Numbered from the stretch's first letter, positions 17,552 to 26,502 are shown. The stretch is 64,000 bases of DNA from Mycobacterium sp. 1100029.7 (GCF_001665235.1 NZ_LZSC01000029.1:33105-97104), one strand, 5' to 3'. The notes: generated from the letters alone by a model not told the origin. Numbers and translations: made by a program.

Positions 17552-17959
17552 TTACCCGCGCGCGCGGCGCCAGCCCTGGTATTGCAGCTCCGCGAAGAAC
17601 AGCGTGTAGATGCCGGATCCCAATGTCAGCACCACACCGGTCGCGGTCAACGGGAAGAGGTCGGCGAGCACCAGAACGACGGCGGCCAGCGTATAGAGCA
17701 GGTTGCCGAGTACGACGGCCATGCCGGCGCGGCGTACCGACGGCAGCGAGGCCAGCCACAGCACCAGCACGCCGTAACCGATCAAGAACGCGGCCATGCC
17801 GTACTCGAATGCCTTCGTGGTGCCCGAGGTCTGGGCCAGGTAGCCGGCCAGCGGCACGCCGGCCAGACCGGCGAGGCCGCTGATGGCGGCGTCGGCGCGC
17901 ATCGCGAGGCGCAGAAAACCGTCGCGAGTGCCGGTGTGGTGAATTGTGGTGGCGGACAT
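17552..17959 (-). CDS. Small four-helix membrane protein, paralogue of 15696-16103
   Basis: 135 residues, four hydrophobic helices (for example AAFLIGYGVLVLWLA and GNLLYTLAAVVLVLADLF). It matches the plus-strand gene at 15696 along its length, including SVRRAG and the C-terminal ELQYQGWRR. Function unknown. It ends 2 bp from the stop of the ICL/PEPM gene, tail to tail. The enoyl-CoA hydratase gene is 97 bp upstream on the same strand. Confidence 0.75.
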   Translation of the reverse strand: MSATTIHHTGTRDGFLRLAMRADAAISGLAGLAGVPLAGYLAQTSGTTKAFEYGMAAFLIGYGVLVLWLASLPSVRRAGMAVVLGNLLYTLAAVVLVLADLFPLTATGVVLTLGSGIYTLFFAELQYQGWRRARG

Positions 17960-18056
17960 GAGATTCCTCTCTGGGAGTGGTGGGGCTGCAACTCACGTTG
18001 CTCAACGACCACTGCCAGATCGAGGCCAGCCGCTGCCAATTACTGCCAACCGCAGG

Positions 18057-18719
18057 TCAGGCGGCCACGTCGTGGAGTCGGGCGATGGCATCGGCGTACA
18101 TGGTGCGTTTGATGGCGCCCAGTGTCTCGGCGTTCTTTTCGGCCAGTGGCTCGACGCGAGCCAGTGCTGCCGCCACGAGGTCGGCCTCACCGATGGCCGC
18201 GTCGATCAGCCCGGCGTCGACGCCCTCCGGGGCGGCGAACCGGTGTCCAGTGGTCATCGCGTCGACCGCGGCTCTCGGCGTGAGCTTCGCCTGGATCAGG
18301 GCTGCCATGCCCGGTGTGAACGGGATGTGGATGTCGACCTCCGGGAAGCAGAAGTAACCGCGGTCGGCACGCATGACCCGCCAGTCGTGGGCGGTCGCCA
18401 GCATCGCCCCGGCCCCGAATGCGTGCCCATTGACCGCGGCAACGGTCGGCACGGGCAGCGCGAGCACGCGTCCCAGCAGGGCCTGCACGCGTGCCACGTA
18501 CTCCGCCAACCCATCGGGATTTGCCAGCACCCACTCCAGGTCGAGGCCGTTGGAGTAGTGCTTGCCTTCACCCACCGTGACCAGCGGCGCCGGCGAGGCG
18601 ACGACCGTGTCGAGGGCGCCCTCGACCTCGGTGAGCCATTGCAGGGTGAAGCGGTTCTCGTCATCGCCGAGATGGAGGAGGTGGACGCCGTCGTGCTTGG
18701 TCAGGTTCACCGTGGACAT
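18057..18719 (-). CDS. Enoyl-CoA hydratase/isomerase family protein
   Basis: 220 residues of the crotonase fold. Oxyanion-hole segments are GEGKHYSNGLDLEW and NGHAFGAGAMLATAHDWRVM, and the acidic residue of FPEVDIHIPFTPG is the likely catalytic base, an arrangement closer to delta3-delta2-enoyl-CoA isomerases than to hydratases. It acts on acyl-CoA in the cytosol. ATG 18719 follows aaaggaacccca. The TetR gene ends 17 bp upstream on the same strand, so they are probably co-transcribed and autoregulated. Confidence 0.87.
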   Translation of the reverse strand: MSTVNLTKHDGVHLLHLGDDENRFTLQWLTEVEGALDTVVASPAPLVTVGEGKHYSNGLDLEWVLANPDGLAEYVARVQALLGRVLALPVPTVAAVNGHAFGAGAMLATAHDWRVMRADRGYFCFPEVDIHIPFTPGMAALIQAKLTPRAAVDAMTTGHRFAAPEGVDAGLIDAAIGEADLVAAALARVEPLAEKNAETLGAIKRTMYADAIARLHDVAA

Positions 18720-18735
18720 TGGGGTTCCTTTCGGA

Positions 18736-19392
18736 TCAGGCGCCGCGCCGCGGTGCGCGTCGCTTCTTCTGGGGCGGGTCAAGGGGGACGGCGAGGATGG
18801 CGCGCACCGCGGCCGCTATCCGACGCTGCGTCGCCTCGTCGATTCGCCGGCCCTCGATCAGCGCGCGTTGCAGCATCCCGCCCGGTACGTCGACGACGCA
18901 GGCGGCGATCGCCTCCACGGCGAAGCGGTCCGTGCGATCCCAGACGCCCGCGGCCAGGGCGATCAGCAGATCGGTCAAGCGGTTACGCTCGGCCGCAAGG
19001 AGACTCACGGCGTCGGGCGGCAGATCGGCGGAAAATAATTGATCGCTGCGCTGGGTGAAGAACAACTGCGCACTGGCCGGAAACCGGCCGGTGAAGATCA
19101 CCGGCGCGATGGCCACGGCGACGACGGCCTCCTGGGCCGCACTTCCGGATGCAGTCGGGCCGACGGACCGGACGGCCTCCTGCATGGTCGCGACGAGGCG
19201 CGCCGTGGCGCGCAGCCACAGCCGTGCGAGCAACTCCTCTTTGGAGGAAAACGCATGGTAGATGGTCCCGTTCGAGGCCCCGGAACTTGTCGCAAGCGCT
19301 CGCAGCGTGAGCCCCGCCGGGTCCCCCGCGGTTACCAGTTGCTCGGCGACATCAAGCAGGTCGTCGAGCGAGTGGAGGCGACGCCGAGCCAT
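18736..19392 (-). CDS. TetR family transcriptional regulator
   Basis: 218 residues: N-terminal HTH (LRALATSSGASNGTIYHAFS), variable helical domain and a basic tail (KKRRAPRRG). It heads a short operon with the enoyl-CoA hydratase. An imperfect dyad CGCTCTAGAACG (19415-19426) lies 23 bp upstream of its start and may be its operator; that is weak evidence. Ligand unknown, with an acyl-CoA or lipid plausible from the neighbour. Confidence 0.85.
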   Translation of the reverse strand: MARRRLHSLDDLLDVAEQLVTAGDPAGLTLRALATSSGASNGTIYHAFSSKEELLARLWLRATARLVATMQEAVRSVGPTASGSAAQEAVVAVAIAPVIFTGRFPASAQLFFTQRSDQLFSADLPPDAVSLLAAERNRLTDLLIALAAGVWDRTDRFAVEAIAACVVDVPGGMLQRALIEGRRIDEATQRRIAAAVRAILAVPLDPPQKKRRAPRRGA

Positions 19393-19438
19393 GCCAGCAC
19401 CATATCAGACCAAACGCTCTAGAACGAACAATCTAAAA

Positions 19439-19987
19439 TCAGCGCTCGTAGGTGCCGATCAGTGTGCCGCGAGCCAGTACATGCCCGGCCATCGCGGCCA
19501 AGAGCGCCCTTGCCGAGGCGATGTCGTCCGGAATCGGCGTATCGATCGCGAGCACGTGGAACCGGTAGCGATGCGGCCCGTGACCGGGGATCGGTCGGGG
19601 GCCGGCATAGCCGCGATGCCCGAGATCCGCCCGGATACATCGGATTCCCACCGCTCCTGTCTGCAATGTGCCCGCCGCGATGTGGTCGAGCGTTGGGTCG
19701 ATCACCGCGACGGTATGCAGCAGCGGGCGGGGCAGCGGTACATCGATGTCATCGACGATCAGCACCGTCTGCCGGGTCCCGGCCGGCAGCCCGTCCCAGC
19801 GCAGCGGTGGCGACGTGTTGTCACCTACGCCTTTTCCCGCGGTCGATGAGGGCATCGCGGCGCCGTCAGCGAACGCTGTGCTGGTGACGGTGATGGATTC
19901 GGGGGCATCAAACTCGGCACCGGACAACGGGCTTCGCTGTGCTCCAGCGCGCAGGCCGCGCAGCAGTCTGCCGAGCACCGCGATCAC
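19439..19987 (-). CDS. PEBP-like (YbhB/YbcL family) protein
   Basis: 182 residues of the phosphatidylethanolamine-binding-protein fold: [29 protein letters not shown] and [19 protein letters not shown], with the ligand-pocket Asp and His. The biochemical role of bacterial members is unsettled. The GTG 19987 start overlaps the LeuD-like stop (GTGA), so it is the last gene of the five-gene operon 24119-19439. No signal peptide. Its link to the carboxylic-acid enzymes upstream is unclear. Confidence 0.82.
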   Translation of the reverse strand: MIAVLGRLLRGLRAGAQRSPLSGAEFDAPESITVTSTAFADGAAMPSSTAGKGVGDNTSPPLRWDGLPAGTRQTVLIVDDIDVPLPRPLLHTVAVIDPTLDHIAAGTLQTGAVGIRCIRADLGHRGYAGPRPIPGHGPHRYRFHVLAIDTPIPDDIASARALLAAMAGHVLARGTLIGTYER

Positions 19988-20553
19988 GCGCCACTTCCGG
20001 CACCGCGCATGGCGACCGCGCTGGACCGCAGCAGATCGCCGAGTTCGGCGGGCAGATATCCCTGCGCCGCCAGGCGGGGCATGACGCCGCCGCTTTCGAT
20101 GATGTCCAGGATCAGGCCGGGCAGCGTGGGAACCGTTCCGGATTTTCCGGTGGTGTCGTTGCACCAGCTACCGTCGGTCAGGTTGAAGGTCCCGGTATCG
20201 CCCTCGCTGAACACCGCGGTGGCATTGGGCACCGTGATCGCGGGCAGCCCGGCGTTCACGGCGTTGCGGAAAAACAGCGAGTTGAATTCCTCGGCGACCA
20301 GCCCGGCCACCCCGAGCTCGCTGAACAGGGAAGCGACCGGGCGCGAGGATCCGAGCCCGAAGTTCTTGCCGGCCAACACGATATCGCCCGGTGAAACCTG
20401 ATCGGTCCAACCGGGACGGACCTCGTAGAAGATGTGCCTGGCCGCTTCGGCTGGATCCATTTTCATCGCGAAGGCGGGGTACATGGCGTCGGTGTTGAGG
20501 TTGTCGCCGAAAACCCAGACCTTGCCTCGAAACGTCAGCGAGTTCACGGTCAT
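19984..20553 (-). CDS. Aconitase-family hydro-lyase, small (LeuD-like) subunit
   Basis: 189 residues, swivelling small-subunit domain of the IPM isomerase/homoaconitase type. Hallmarks are [15 protein letters not shown], the substrate-loop region [10 protein letters not shown], and [23 protein letters not shown] 20553 overlaps the large-subunit stop (ATGA). The dedicated leuCD genes for leucine synthesis are normally elsewhere in mycobacteria next to each other, so this pair is probably a catabolic hydratase. The YPAF and GLGSSR residues suggest a substrate other than isopropylmalate, but the choice cannot be made by eye. Confidence 0.85.
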   Translation of the reverse strand: MTVNSLTFRGKVWVFGDNLNTDAMYPAFAMKMDPAEAARHIFYEVRPGWTDQVSPGDIVLAGKNFGLGSSRPVASLFSELGVAGLVAEEFNSLFFRNAVNAGLPAITVPNATAVFSEGDTGTFNLTDGSWCNDTTGKSGTVPTLPGLILDIIESGGVMPRLAAQGYLPAELGDLLRSSAVAMRGAGSGA

Positions 20554-21797
20554 GCTGCCACGCTCCTCGGGTCGGTGATGTATCCGGTGATCGCCGAGGC
20601 GGCAACGGTTGCGGGGGAGGCCATAAAGATCTCGGCGTCGGTGCTGCCCATGCGTCCGGTGAAGTTGCGGGTACTCGAGGTGATGCATACCTCGCCGGGC
20701 CCGATCACCCCCATGTGGTATCCGAAGCAGGCGCCGCAGGTCGAGTTGGTGACGACGCCACCCGCGTCGGCGATGTCCTGGAGATAACCCAGCCGCATGG
20801 CCTGGCGATACACCGCCTGCGAGGCGGGCGTGACCAGCAGTCGCACTCCCGCTGCAATGGTCCTGCCGCGCAACACTTTAGCGGCGATCTCGAGGTCTTC
20901 GAGTTGGCCGTTCGCGCACGAGCCGATGAACGCCTGGTCCACCTTCTGCCTGCCCAACTGCGAGACCGGCAGCCCGTTGCGGCTGACGGTGCCCGGCCGC
21001 GCCACATAGGGTTCCAGGGCCGACAGATCGATGTGCCGGACGTCGTAGTAGGTGGCGTCGGGATCTGGTGCCGCCGCGGCATATCCGGTGACGCCGGCGT
21101 CGTCGAGGAATCCGGCCAGCACGTCGTCGGCTTCGAAGGTGCTGAAATCGGCCGACACCTCCGCGCCCTGGGTCGCGATGGTGCGCCGGTCGTGCATCGG
21201 GATGCCGGCCAGGCCAGGGCCGCCGAATTCCAGGTTGAGGTTTGCGGCGTCGCCGTACCTATCGGCGATGTGCAAGAAGATATCCTTGCCGCTCACCGTG
21301 TCTGGCTTGATGCCTTCGAGTTCGTAGCGGACGGTCGGCGCGACCTGGAACCAGGTGGTGCCGGTGCACATGATGGAGTAAATCTCGGCTGGGCCCAGTC
21401 CGCGCGCGGCGGTGTTATAAGCCCCGGCGGCGCAGGTGTGAGAGTCGGTGCAGGCCAATATTTCTCCGGGTCGGGCCAGGCCGTTCTCGGCGATCACTTG
21501 ATGGCAGATGCCGTGCCGTCCGACGTCGTAGAAGCGTTGGATGCCGAAGTCGGCGACGAACTTGCGGGCGTGCGGGCCCCCGGCCGCATCCTTGATGGTC
21601 GGGGCCGGTACCGCGTGATCCATCACGACCGCCAGCTTGTCGGGGTCGTGAATGCGGTTGGGCTGAATCCACATGGTGGCGAATTGCAGATCGATCAGCA
21701 CCGTCATATCGACGTCGACGACAACCGTGTCACCGGCGGATACCGAGTCAAGACCGGCTTTTCGCGCGAAGATCTTCTCGATGACGGTCATGCCCAT
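20550..21797 (-). CDS. Aconitase-family hydro-lyase, large (LeuC-like) subunit
   Basis: 415 residues, the iron-sulphur subunit of a two-subunit hydratase. Cluster ligands are in IGSCANG and [13 protein letters not shown], and [12 protein letters not shown] carries the third Cys region. It is close to the length of archaeal-type LeuC/HacA-like and dimethylmaleate hydratase large subunits (about 415-420), shorter than mycobacterial leucine-pathway LeuC (about 470). ATG 21797 has aagga 6 nt upstream; ATG 21791 would give an exact ATGA overlap with the lyase. It is in the same operon as a PrpD-like dehydratase and a KRCGH lyase. Confidence 0.87.
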   Translation of the reverse strand: MGMTVIEKIFARKAGLDSVSAGDTVVVDVDMTVLIDLQFATMWIQPNRIHDPDKLAVVMDHAVPAPTIKDAAGGPHARKFVADFGIQRFYDVGRHGICHQVIAENGLARPGEILACTDSHTCAAGAYNTAARGLGPAEIYSIMCTGTTWFQVAPTVRYELEGIKPDTVSGKDIFLHIADRYGDAANLNLEFGGPGLAGIPMHDRRTIATQGAEVSADFSTFEADDVLAGFLDDAGVTGYAAAAPDPDATYYDVRHIDLSALEPYVARPGTVSRNGLPVSQLGRQKVDQAFIGSCANGQLEDLEIAAKVLRGRTIAAGVRLLVTPASQAVYRQAMRLGYLQDIADAGGVVTNSTCGACFGYHMGVIGPGEVCITSSTRNFTGRMGSTDAEIFMASPATVAASAITGYITDPRSVAA

Positions 21798-22672
21798 GAG
21801 GCGTCCTTAGCTGCATATCGGGTGTCGAGTTCCAGCCACTCCGCCATACCGACGAGGTTGAAGAAGTCGGCGGGGCTGGTGGGCAGATGCGCCGCAACGT
21901 CGCTGCCGTTGAGTTCGCAAAGGCTCTGCAGCATACCGAATGTCGCGTGCATCAACAGGTTGCTCGGATGGATCGCGATCGCATAGCCCAGCTCTTGCAG
22001 CCGTGCCGCAGATTCCAGCGGTGTCAGCCCGCCCAGCACCAGGTTGATCAGCAGGGGCGCCTCGACCTCGTGTGCGATGCGCTCCACCTCGTCGGCGCCC
22101 TGAGGTGCTTCGACGAAGATGATGTCCGCGCCGGCTGCGGCATAACGATTGGCGCGTTCGATCGCGGCGTCCAGTCCGAGCGGAGCGCGGGCATCGGTGC
22201 GGGCCACGACGAGGAGCTTGTCGTCACAACGGGCGTCCAGCGCGGCCGCCAGCGTCTGTTCGAACACCGTCGCTGCGACGACCTGTTTGTCCGGTAGGTG
22301 GCCGCAGCGCTTGGGAAACACCTGATCCTCCAACTGAATTGCGGCCACCCCGGCCGCCTCGTAGGAGCGCACGGTGCGTACCACGTTCATCGGGGCGCCG
22401 TAGCCGGTGTCGGCGTCGGCGATCAACGGAATATCGCCCAGTGCGTCGGTGATTATCCGGACCCGGTCGGCCATTTCGGTCGCCGTGACCAATCCGATGT
22501 CGGGCAGGCCGAACCCGGAGGCCGCGACGCCCGCACCGGTCATATACGCCGCGACGTGCCCAGTGCGTTTGGTCAGTTGCGCCGAGATGCCGTCGAAAAC
22601 CCCCGGCGCGACGATGAGTTCGCGTGTCTCCAACAGCTCGCGCAGCCGCTGGCGGGCCGGTGTGCTGGCCAT
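21788..22672 (-). CDS. Methylisocitrate lyase-like (ICL/PEPM) C-C lyase
   Basis: 294 residues, TIM barrel with VAPGVFDGISAQL, DADTGYGAPMNVVRTVR (metal site), QLEDQVFPKRCGH with the catalytic loop Cys123 in KRCGH (121-125), and VARTDARAPLGLDAAIERA. This is the signature of 2-methylisocitrate lyase (PrpB) and 2,3-dimethylmalate lyase. It would split a branched or tricarboxylic hydroxy acid, typically to pyruvate plus a second acid. It is coupled to the LeuC-like gene (overlapping ends) and 10 bp after the PrpD-like gene. Confidence 0.9.
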   Translation of the reverse strand: MASTPARQRLRELLETRELIVAPGVFDGISAQLTKRTGHVAAYMTGAGVAASGFGLPDIGLVTATEMADRVRIITDALGDIPLIADADTGYGAPMNVVRTVRSYEAAGVAAIQLEDQVFPKRCGHLPDKQVVAATVFEQTLAAALDARCDDKLLVVARTDARAPLGLDAAIERANRYAAAGADIIFVEAPQGADEVERIAHEVEAPLLINLVLGGLTPLESAARLQELGYAIAIHPSNLLMHATFGMLQSLCELNGSDVAAHLPTSPADFFNLVGMAEWLELDTRYAAKDASWA

Positions 22673-22682
22673 AGCCGTCCTT

Positions 22683-24119
22683 TCAGTCCAAGGCCCCCGC
22701 GACGGGCGCCGCGAGCAGATCGGTCAAGTCGCCGATGTCGTTCAGGTTTTCCAGACCGACCACCGCGCGCTCGATCGCCCCGGCGCGGCTTCGGCTGGTC
22801 ACGCGGTCGGCCAGCGAATGAAACTTGGCGACGAGTTCGTCGTTGGTGACCGGGTCCGTCGGTGCGCCATGCGGCAGGTCGACACGAACCCGGTGCACCG
22901 CGCCATCACGCGTGGTCACCGCGACATCGGTGCGGAACCGCTCGGTGATGGGCGCGTTGGCCAGCGACTCATCAAGGTGCACAGAGGTGTTGGCGATCAG
23001 CTTCCAGATGTCGTCGGAGTCCAGTCGCGCCGCGGTGAACTGCTCGGGCAGGACGTTGCCGTCCAGCAATGCCGCGGCGGTGGCGTATCCGATATTCATT
23101 TGGGCGCCCATCGGCGTGAGGGGACGCTCCGGAGCCCACCAGCCGTGCTTGTACACGGTTTCGCCGACAGTGATGTCGACTTTCGAGATATCCTCGGGTG
23201 CAACCGAACGCCGCAATTTCCGGGCCGCGTCGATCGCCCCGTGCAAGCCGCCCATCGCGGCGTAGGACTTGACCATGATGAACGTGGTTTCCCAGCGCTG
23301 GCCGAGCTGGTCGGTCAGCAGCGTGGCATCGGGATCGTGGCCTTCCCCGAAAACGCTGAGGAATCCGCCATATTCACGTTCGAACACCCGCTTGATGCCG
23401 GTATAGCCGGCGGCGGCCAGCCCGGCGGCGTAGAAGCCATTGCGCGCGGCCAGGCCGTGGTGCATGCGCTTGCTCATCGCCTCGTACTGCGCGGCCATCA
23501 GCCCGGCCGACTGGGTGCCGGCCAAACCGAGCGCATCTTCGAGCAGCGCCGGCGACAGGCCGCGCAGCTTGCCCGACGCCATGGCCGCGGAGTGCGTGCC
23601 AAAGACCGATCCCGAGTGCCAGCCCCGGTCGAGCATCTGCGTTCCGTGCAACGTGTAGCCGACGCGCGGGCCCACTTCAAAGCCCGCGATCGCCCCGAGC
23701 AGCAGTTCGGCACCCGTCGTCGGTTGGGTCCGCACCGAGGCCGTCGACAGCAACGCCGGGATGAGCAGCGCGCAGCTGTGCAACGGGGCCAGCGGATGGA
23801 AGTCGTCGAGTTCGAAGCCCTGGATGAAGGTGCCGTTGAGCACCGCGGCCGCGGGTGCCCCGGTGGTGTGGCCGGTGCCGATCACCACGGTGTCACCGGG
23901 GCCTTCCAGCCCCAAGACCGCGGCAGTCCCGACGCGTGACCACGGCAGCCGGGCACCGACCAGGGCGCAACCCAGCCCGTCGAGCAGGAGATATTTCGCC
24001 CGCTCGACCACGGCCGGCGGGACGTCGTCGAGCGTGAGCTCAGCGACCCAGGTCGCCAGGCGCCCGGTCGGGCCCGCCGGATCGGTGGCGGCCTGTTGCG
24101 GCACCGCGGTCATTCGCAT
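22683..24119 (-). CDS. MmgE/PrpD family protein (2-methylcitrate dehydratase-like)
   Basis: 478 residues of the MmgE/PrpD family, which includes 2-methylcitrate dehydratase and cis-aconitate decarboxylase. Helical domain with RAKYLLLDGLGCALVGA, then NGTFIQGFELDDFHP and LHSCALLIPALL, the active-site region that holds the family's Asp-His pair, then MSKRMHHGLAARNGFYAA. Members differ in substrate, so dehydration of a citrate-like acid is inferred from context. It is the first gene of the operon and starts 9 nt after the left end of nothing but the 34-bp palindrome region, facing GntR. Confidence 0.87.
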   Translation of the reverse strand: MRMTAVPQQAATDPAGPTGRLATWVAELTLDDVPPAVVERAKYLLLDGLGCALVGARLPWSRVGTAAVLGLEGPGDTVVIGTGHTTGAPAAAVLNGTFIQGFELDDFHPLAPLHSCALLIPALLSTASVRTQPTTGAELLLGAIAGFEVGPRVGYTLHGTQMLDRGWHSGSVFGTHSAAMASGKLRGLSPALLEDALGLAGTQSAGLMAAQYEAMSKRMHHGLAARNGFYAAGLAAAGYTGIKRVFEREYGGFLSVFGEGHDPDATLLTDQLGQRWETTFIMVKSYAAMGGLHGAIDAARKLRRSVAPEDISKVDITVGETVYKHGWWAPERPLTPMGAQMNIGYATAAALLDGNVLPEQFTAARLDSDDIWKLIANTSVHLDESLANAPITERFRTDVAVTTRDGAVHRVRVDLPHGAPTDPVTNDELVAKFHSLADRVTSRSRAGAIERAVVGLENLNDIGDLTDLLAAPVAGALD

Positions 24120-24128
24120 CTCCCAAGT

Positions 24129-24162
24129 AGTTCAGTTGTTATATTCATATAACAACTGAACT
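24129..24162. promoter_or_regulatory. 34-bp perfect palindrome in the PrpD-like/GntR divergent region
   Basis: Arms of 16 bp, AGTTCAGTTGTTATAT (24129-24144) and its exact complement (24147-24162), are separated by two bases. The AT-rich centre stands out from the 66% GC surroundings. It lies 10 bp upstream of the PrpD-like start and 29 bp upstream of the GntR start. A GntR/HutC-type operator controlling both genes is the natural inference. Confidence 0.85.
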
Positions 24163-24190
24163 CTCGGCGCAAGGGAGCCGGTGTGGGAGC

Positions 24191-25009
24191 ATGACGACCA
24201 TGCAGGGGGCTAATGCCGAAAGCGGCCCGGTATCCGCCGGTGCCGGGGTGCCGCTGCACCGGCAACTGTTTTTGGTGTTGCACGACGAGATCGACCGCGG
24301 CGTGCTGGCTCCCGGCGACGCGTTGCCCACCGAGCAGACGCTGTGCGATGAATTCGGCGTTTCGCGCATCACCGTTCGACGCGCGTTGGCGGACCTGGCG
24401 GACCAGGGTTACATCGAGCGCCGGCAGGGTGTCGGTTCATTCGTGCGAGAGCACGCACCGGCCGACCTGCCCGCGGCGGGCGGCTCCTATATGGACGGCT
24501 TGCGGCAGGCTCAGTTCGAGACCGAGGTCGACGTGCTCGAGCTGGACGCGCACCGCCGGCCGCCACCGGCCGTCGCCGACGCTCTCGAGACGTCCGGCGA
24601 GTTGCTACACATCGTGCGGGTGCGGCGCCAGCGCCGAACCGGTGAGCCGTTGATGGTCACCGACGCGTGGCTGCCAAACGGATTGGCGGACAGATTAACC
24701 GAGTCGGTGTTGCGGCGCGAGCCGCTCTACGAGCTGTTGTCGGATGCCGGGGTCGTGGTAGAGCGGATGCGACACGAGATCACCGCCGAGATCGCGGGCC
24801 CGCGCTACGCCCGCTTACTCGGCACCGCGATCGGCACCGCGCTGCTGCGGGTCAACCGCCTCGCCTTCGTGGCGGATCGCCCGCATCACTACCTGTCGAT
24901 TCTGTTGTCGCCCAGCCGCAGTCGCGTGTTGATGAGTCAATCGGCCGTCGAGTTGGAAACCGGCGACGGCTTGGCGATCGCTCACGACGTGCGCCGGGAC
25001 TCACGCTAG
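24191..25009 (+). CDS. GntR family regulator, HutC/UTRA type
   Basis: 272 residues. Winged helix PTEQTLCDEFGVSRITVRRA is followed by a UTRA ligand-binding domain from about 105 (VDVLELDAHRRPPPAVADAL, with IVRVRRQRRTGEPLMVTDAWL). HutC-type sensors bind small acids, sugars or amines. It is divergent from the five-gene operon at 24119-19439 with a 34-bp palindrome between, so it probably derepresses that operon when its substrate is present. ATG 24191 used; ATG 24200 is possible. It overlaps the next gene's stop tail to tail by 4 nt. Confidence 0.88.
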   Translation: MTTMQGANAESGPVSAGAGVPLHRQLFLVLHDEIDRGVLAPGDALPTEQTLCDEFGVSRITVRRALADLADQGYIERRQGVGSFVREHAPADLPAAGGSYMDGLRQAQFETEVDVLELDAHRRPPPAVADALETSGELLHIVRVRRQRRTGEPLMVTDAWLPNGLADRLTESVLRREPLYELLSDAGVVVERMRHEITAEIAGPRYARLLGTAIGTALLRVNRLAFVADRPHHYLSILLSPSRSRVLMSQSAVELETGDGLAIAHDVRRDSR

Positions 25010-25614
25010 CGAACCAGTCCGACAGCCGGGACGAATCGACCGACCGCAGCCGTGTAGGCCCGGTACGCGTCGCCGTGGGCTCGCAGCAGGTGCGGCTCCT
25101 CGACATGGCGTACCTGCAGCTCGACGGTGGCAACGAGTAGGATAAAGCCCACGCAGGCAACGAGATTCGGGGTCACCAATGCGACCCCGAAGCCAAATGT
25201 GAACATCGCGGTGTAAATGGGGTTGCGCACCCACCCGAAGACGCCGGTCCGCACCAGCGTGGTGGTCTCCCGTTCGTCGACTCCGATTCGCCAGGAATCG
25301 CCCATCTCGAGTTGTGCGTACACGGTCGTGGCGATGCCCAGAATCGCGATCACGATCCCCGTGTATTGGATCCATCCGGCCGTCAACACAGGCAAGGGTG
25401 CGATCACGTTGCACAGCTGCAGGATTGGAGCGCTCAGCGCTACCGCCAGCGCGACGCCAAGACCGGCACCCGCGACCCACTCCGTCACCCCGCCGCGGAT
25501 TCGGCGAAAGCCGGTGGATCCGGTGCGGCGATACTGTAGCCAACCGCGCCCACCGAATCCGAACACCCCGAAGGCGGCAAAGAGCACAAGCGCGATGATG
25601 GCGACGTCGTTCAT
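25006..25614 (-). CDS. ICMT-like membrane methyltransferase
   Basis: 202 residues with about five hydrophobic helices and the C-terminal signature of the isoprenylcysteine carboxyl methyltransferase/PEMT family: GVFGWVRNPIYTAMF and VEEPHLLRAHGDAYRAYTA. The family uses S-adenosylmethionine at the membrane face; the bacterial substrate is unknown. It corresponds in position to H37Rv Rv2437, beside rbsK. Its ATG overlaps the rbsK stop (ATGA), so the pair is co-expressed. Confidence 0.8.
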   Translation of the reverse strand: MNDVAIIALVLFAAFGVFGFGGRGWLQYRRTGSTGFRRIRGGVTEWVAGAGLGVALAVALSAPILQLCNVIAPLPVLTAGWIQYTGIVIAILGIATTVYAQLEMGDSWRIGVDERETTTLVRTGVFGWVRNPIYTAMFTFGFGVALVTPNLVACVGFILLVATVELQVRHVEEPHLLRAHGDAYRAYTAAVGRFVPAVGLVR

Positions 25615-26489
25615 CGCGTGGGGCCGGGCAAGGCGGCGTCGATGGCGTCGGCGTCGGGCGCGCAGTCGCCCGCTCCGGGCACCAGTGTCGACAGGGCAGC
25701 AGCGGTGCAGGCCCGCTGCAGTGCGGCCAGCCGCTGCGCCCGGGAACCCGGGTCCCTGGGCCAGTTTGCCGCCAGCACTCCGGCGAAGACGTCGCCGGCG
25801 CCGGTGGTGTCCACCGGGTTGACCTCCGGCGCCGGTACCCAGAGCTCGTCATCTGGACTGACGTAGCGGGCACCGCGAGCCCCGAGAGTCGTTACCAAAT
25901 GATCTGGACGCCAAGGCAATTCGTCGGTTTCGGCTTCGTTGGTAATCACCACGTCCGCGAGGTCCACCAGTTCGGCCAGCGCGCTGCGCTCCCGGTGACT
26001 CGGTGAGGCATTGACGATGACGACTGCGCCGGCCGCTTCGGCTTCGCGTGCGGCGGCGACTGCGATCGTGAGGGGAATCTCCAACTGGGTCAACAGCACA
26101 TCGGAGTCGGCGACCGCGCGGCGGGCCGCGCTGCTCAGCGTCAGCTGTCCGTTGGCGCCCGGCACCACGACGATGGTGTTCTCGGCGGCGGTATCCACCA
26201 CGATGATCGCCGTACCACTGGGACCGGGCACCGTCACGGTCGCGTCCAGCCCAACGCCGTTGGCCACCAAGTGCGCCCGCAGCGCTTCGGCCGCGGTGTC
26301 GTCGCCGACGGCGCCGACGAATTGCACCCGCGCGCCTGCACGCGCCGCGGCCACCGCCTGGTTGCCGCCCTTGCCGCCGGGGGCGTAACTCAACGACGAC
26401 GCGAGAACGGTTTCACCCGGTCGTGGCAGAGCGTCGACGTCGCAGGTGATGTCCATGTTCACGCTGCCGACGACGCAGACTCGAGCCAT
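25611..26489 (-). CDS. rbsK: Ribokinase
   Basis: PfkB-family sugar kinase, 292 residues, phosphorylating D-ribose at O5. N-terminal VVGSVNMDITCDVDALPRPG, GGKGGNQAVAAARAG and the anion-hole/catalytic motif DTTGAGDVFAG near residue 240. I chose ATG 26489 from the family start; a TAACGT box seven nt upstream would give a leaderless message. It is upstream of the ICMT-like gene with a 4-nt overlap. Position matches H37Rv Rv2436. Confidence 0.92.
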   Translation of the reverse strand: MARVCVVGSVNMDITCDVDALPRPGETVLASSLSYAPGGKGGNQAVAAARAGARVQFVGAVGDDTAAEALRAHLVANGVGLDATVTVPGPSGTAIIVVDTAAENTIVVVPGANGQLTLSSAARRAVADSDVLLTQLEIPLTIAVAAAREAEAAGAVVIVNASPSHRERSALAELVDLADVVITNEAETDELPWRPDHLVTTLGARGARYVSPDDELWVPAPEVNPVDTTGAGDVFAGVLAANWPRDPGSRAQRLAALQRACTAAALSTLVPGAGDCAPDADAIDAALPGPTR

Positions 26490-26496
26490 GCGCGCA

Positions 26497-26502
26497 ACGT
26501 TA
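26497..26502 (-). promoter_or_regulatory. Candidate -10 box for leaderless rbsK mRNA
   Basis: On the minus strand TAACGT matches TANNNT and ends 7 nt before ATG 26489, the spacing expected when transcription begins at the start codon. No -35 is evident, which is common for mycobacterial promoters. Confidence 0.35.

Noticed and set aside
19984..21797. Leucine-pathway leuCD
   Set aside because: The large subunit is shorter than mycobacterial LeuC and the operon partners are PrpD-like and KRCGH lyase genes, so a catabolic hydratase is more likely.
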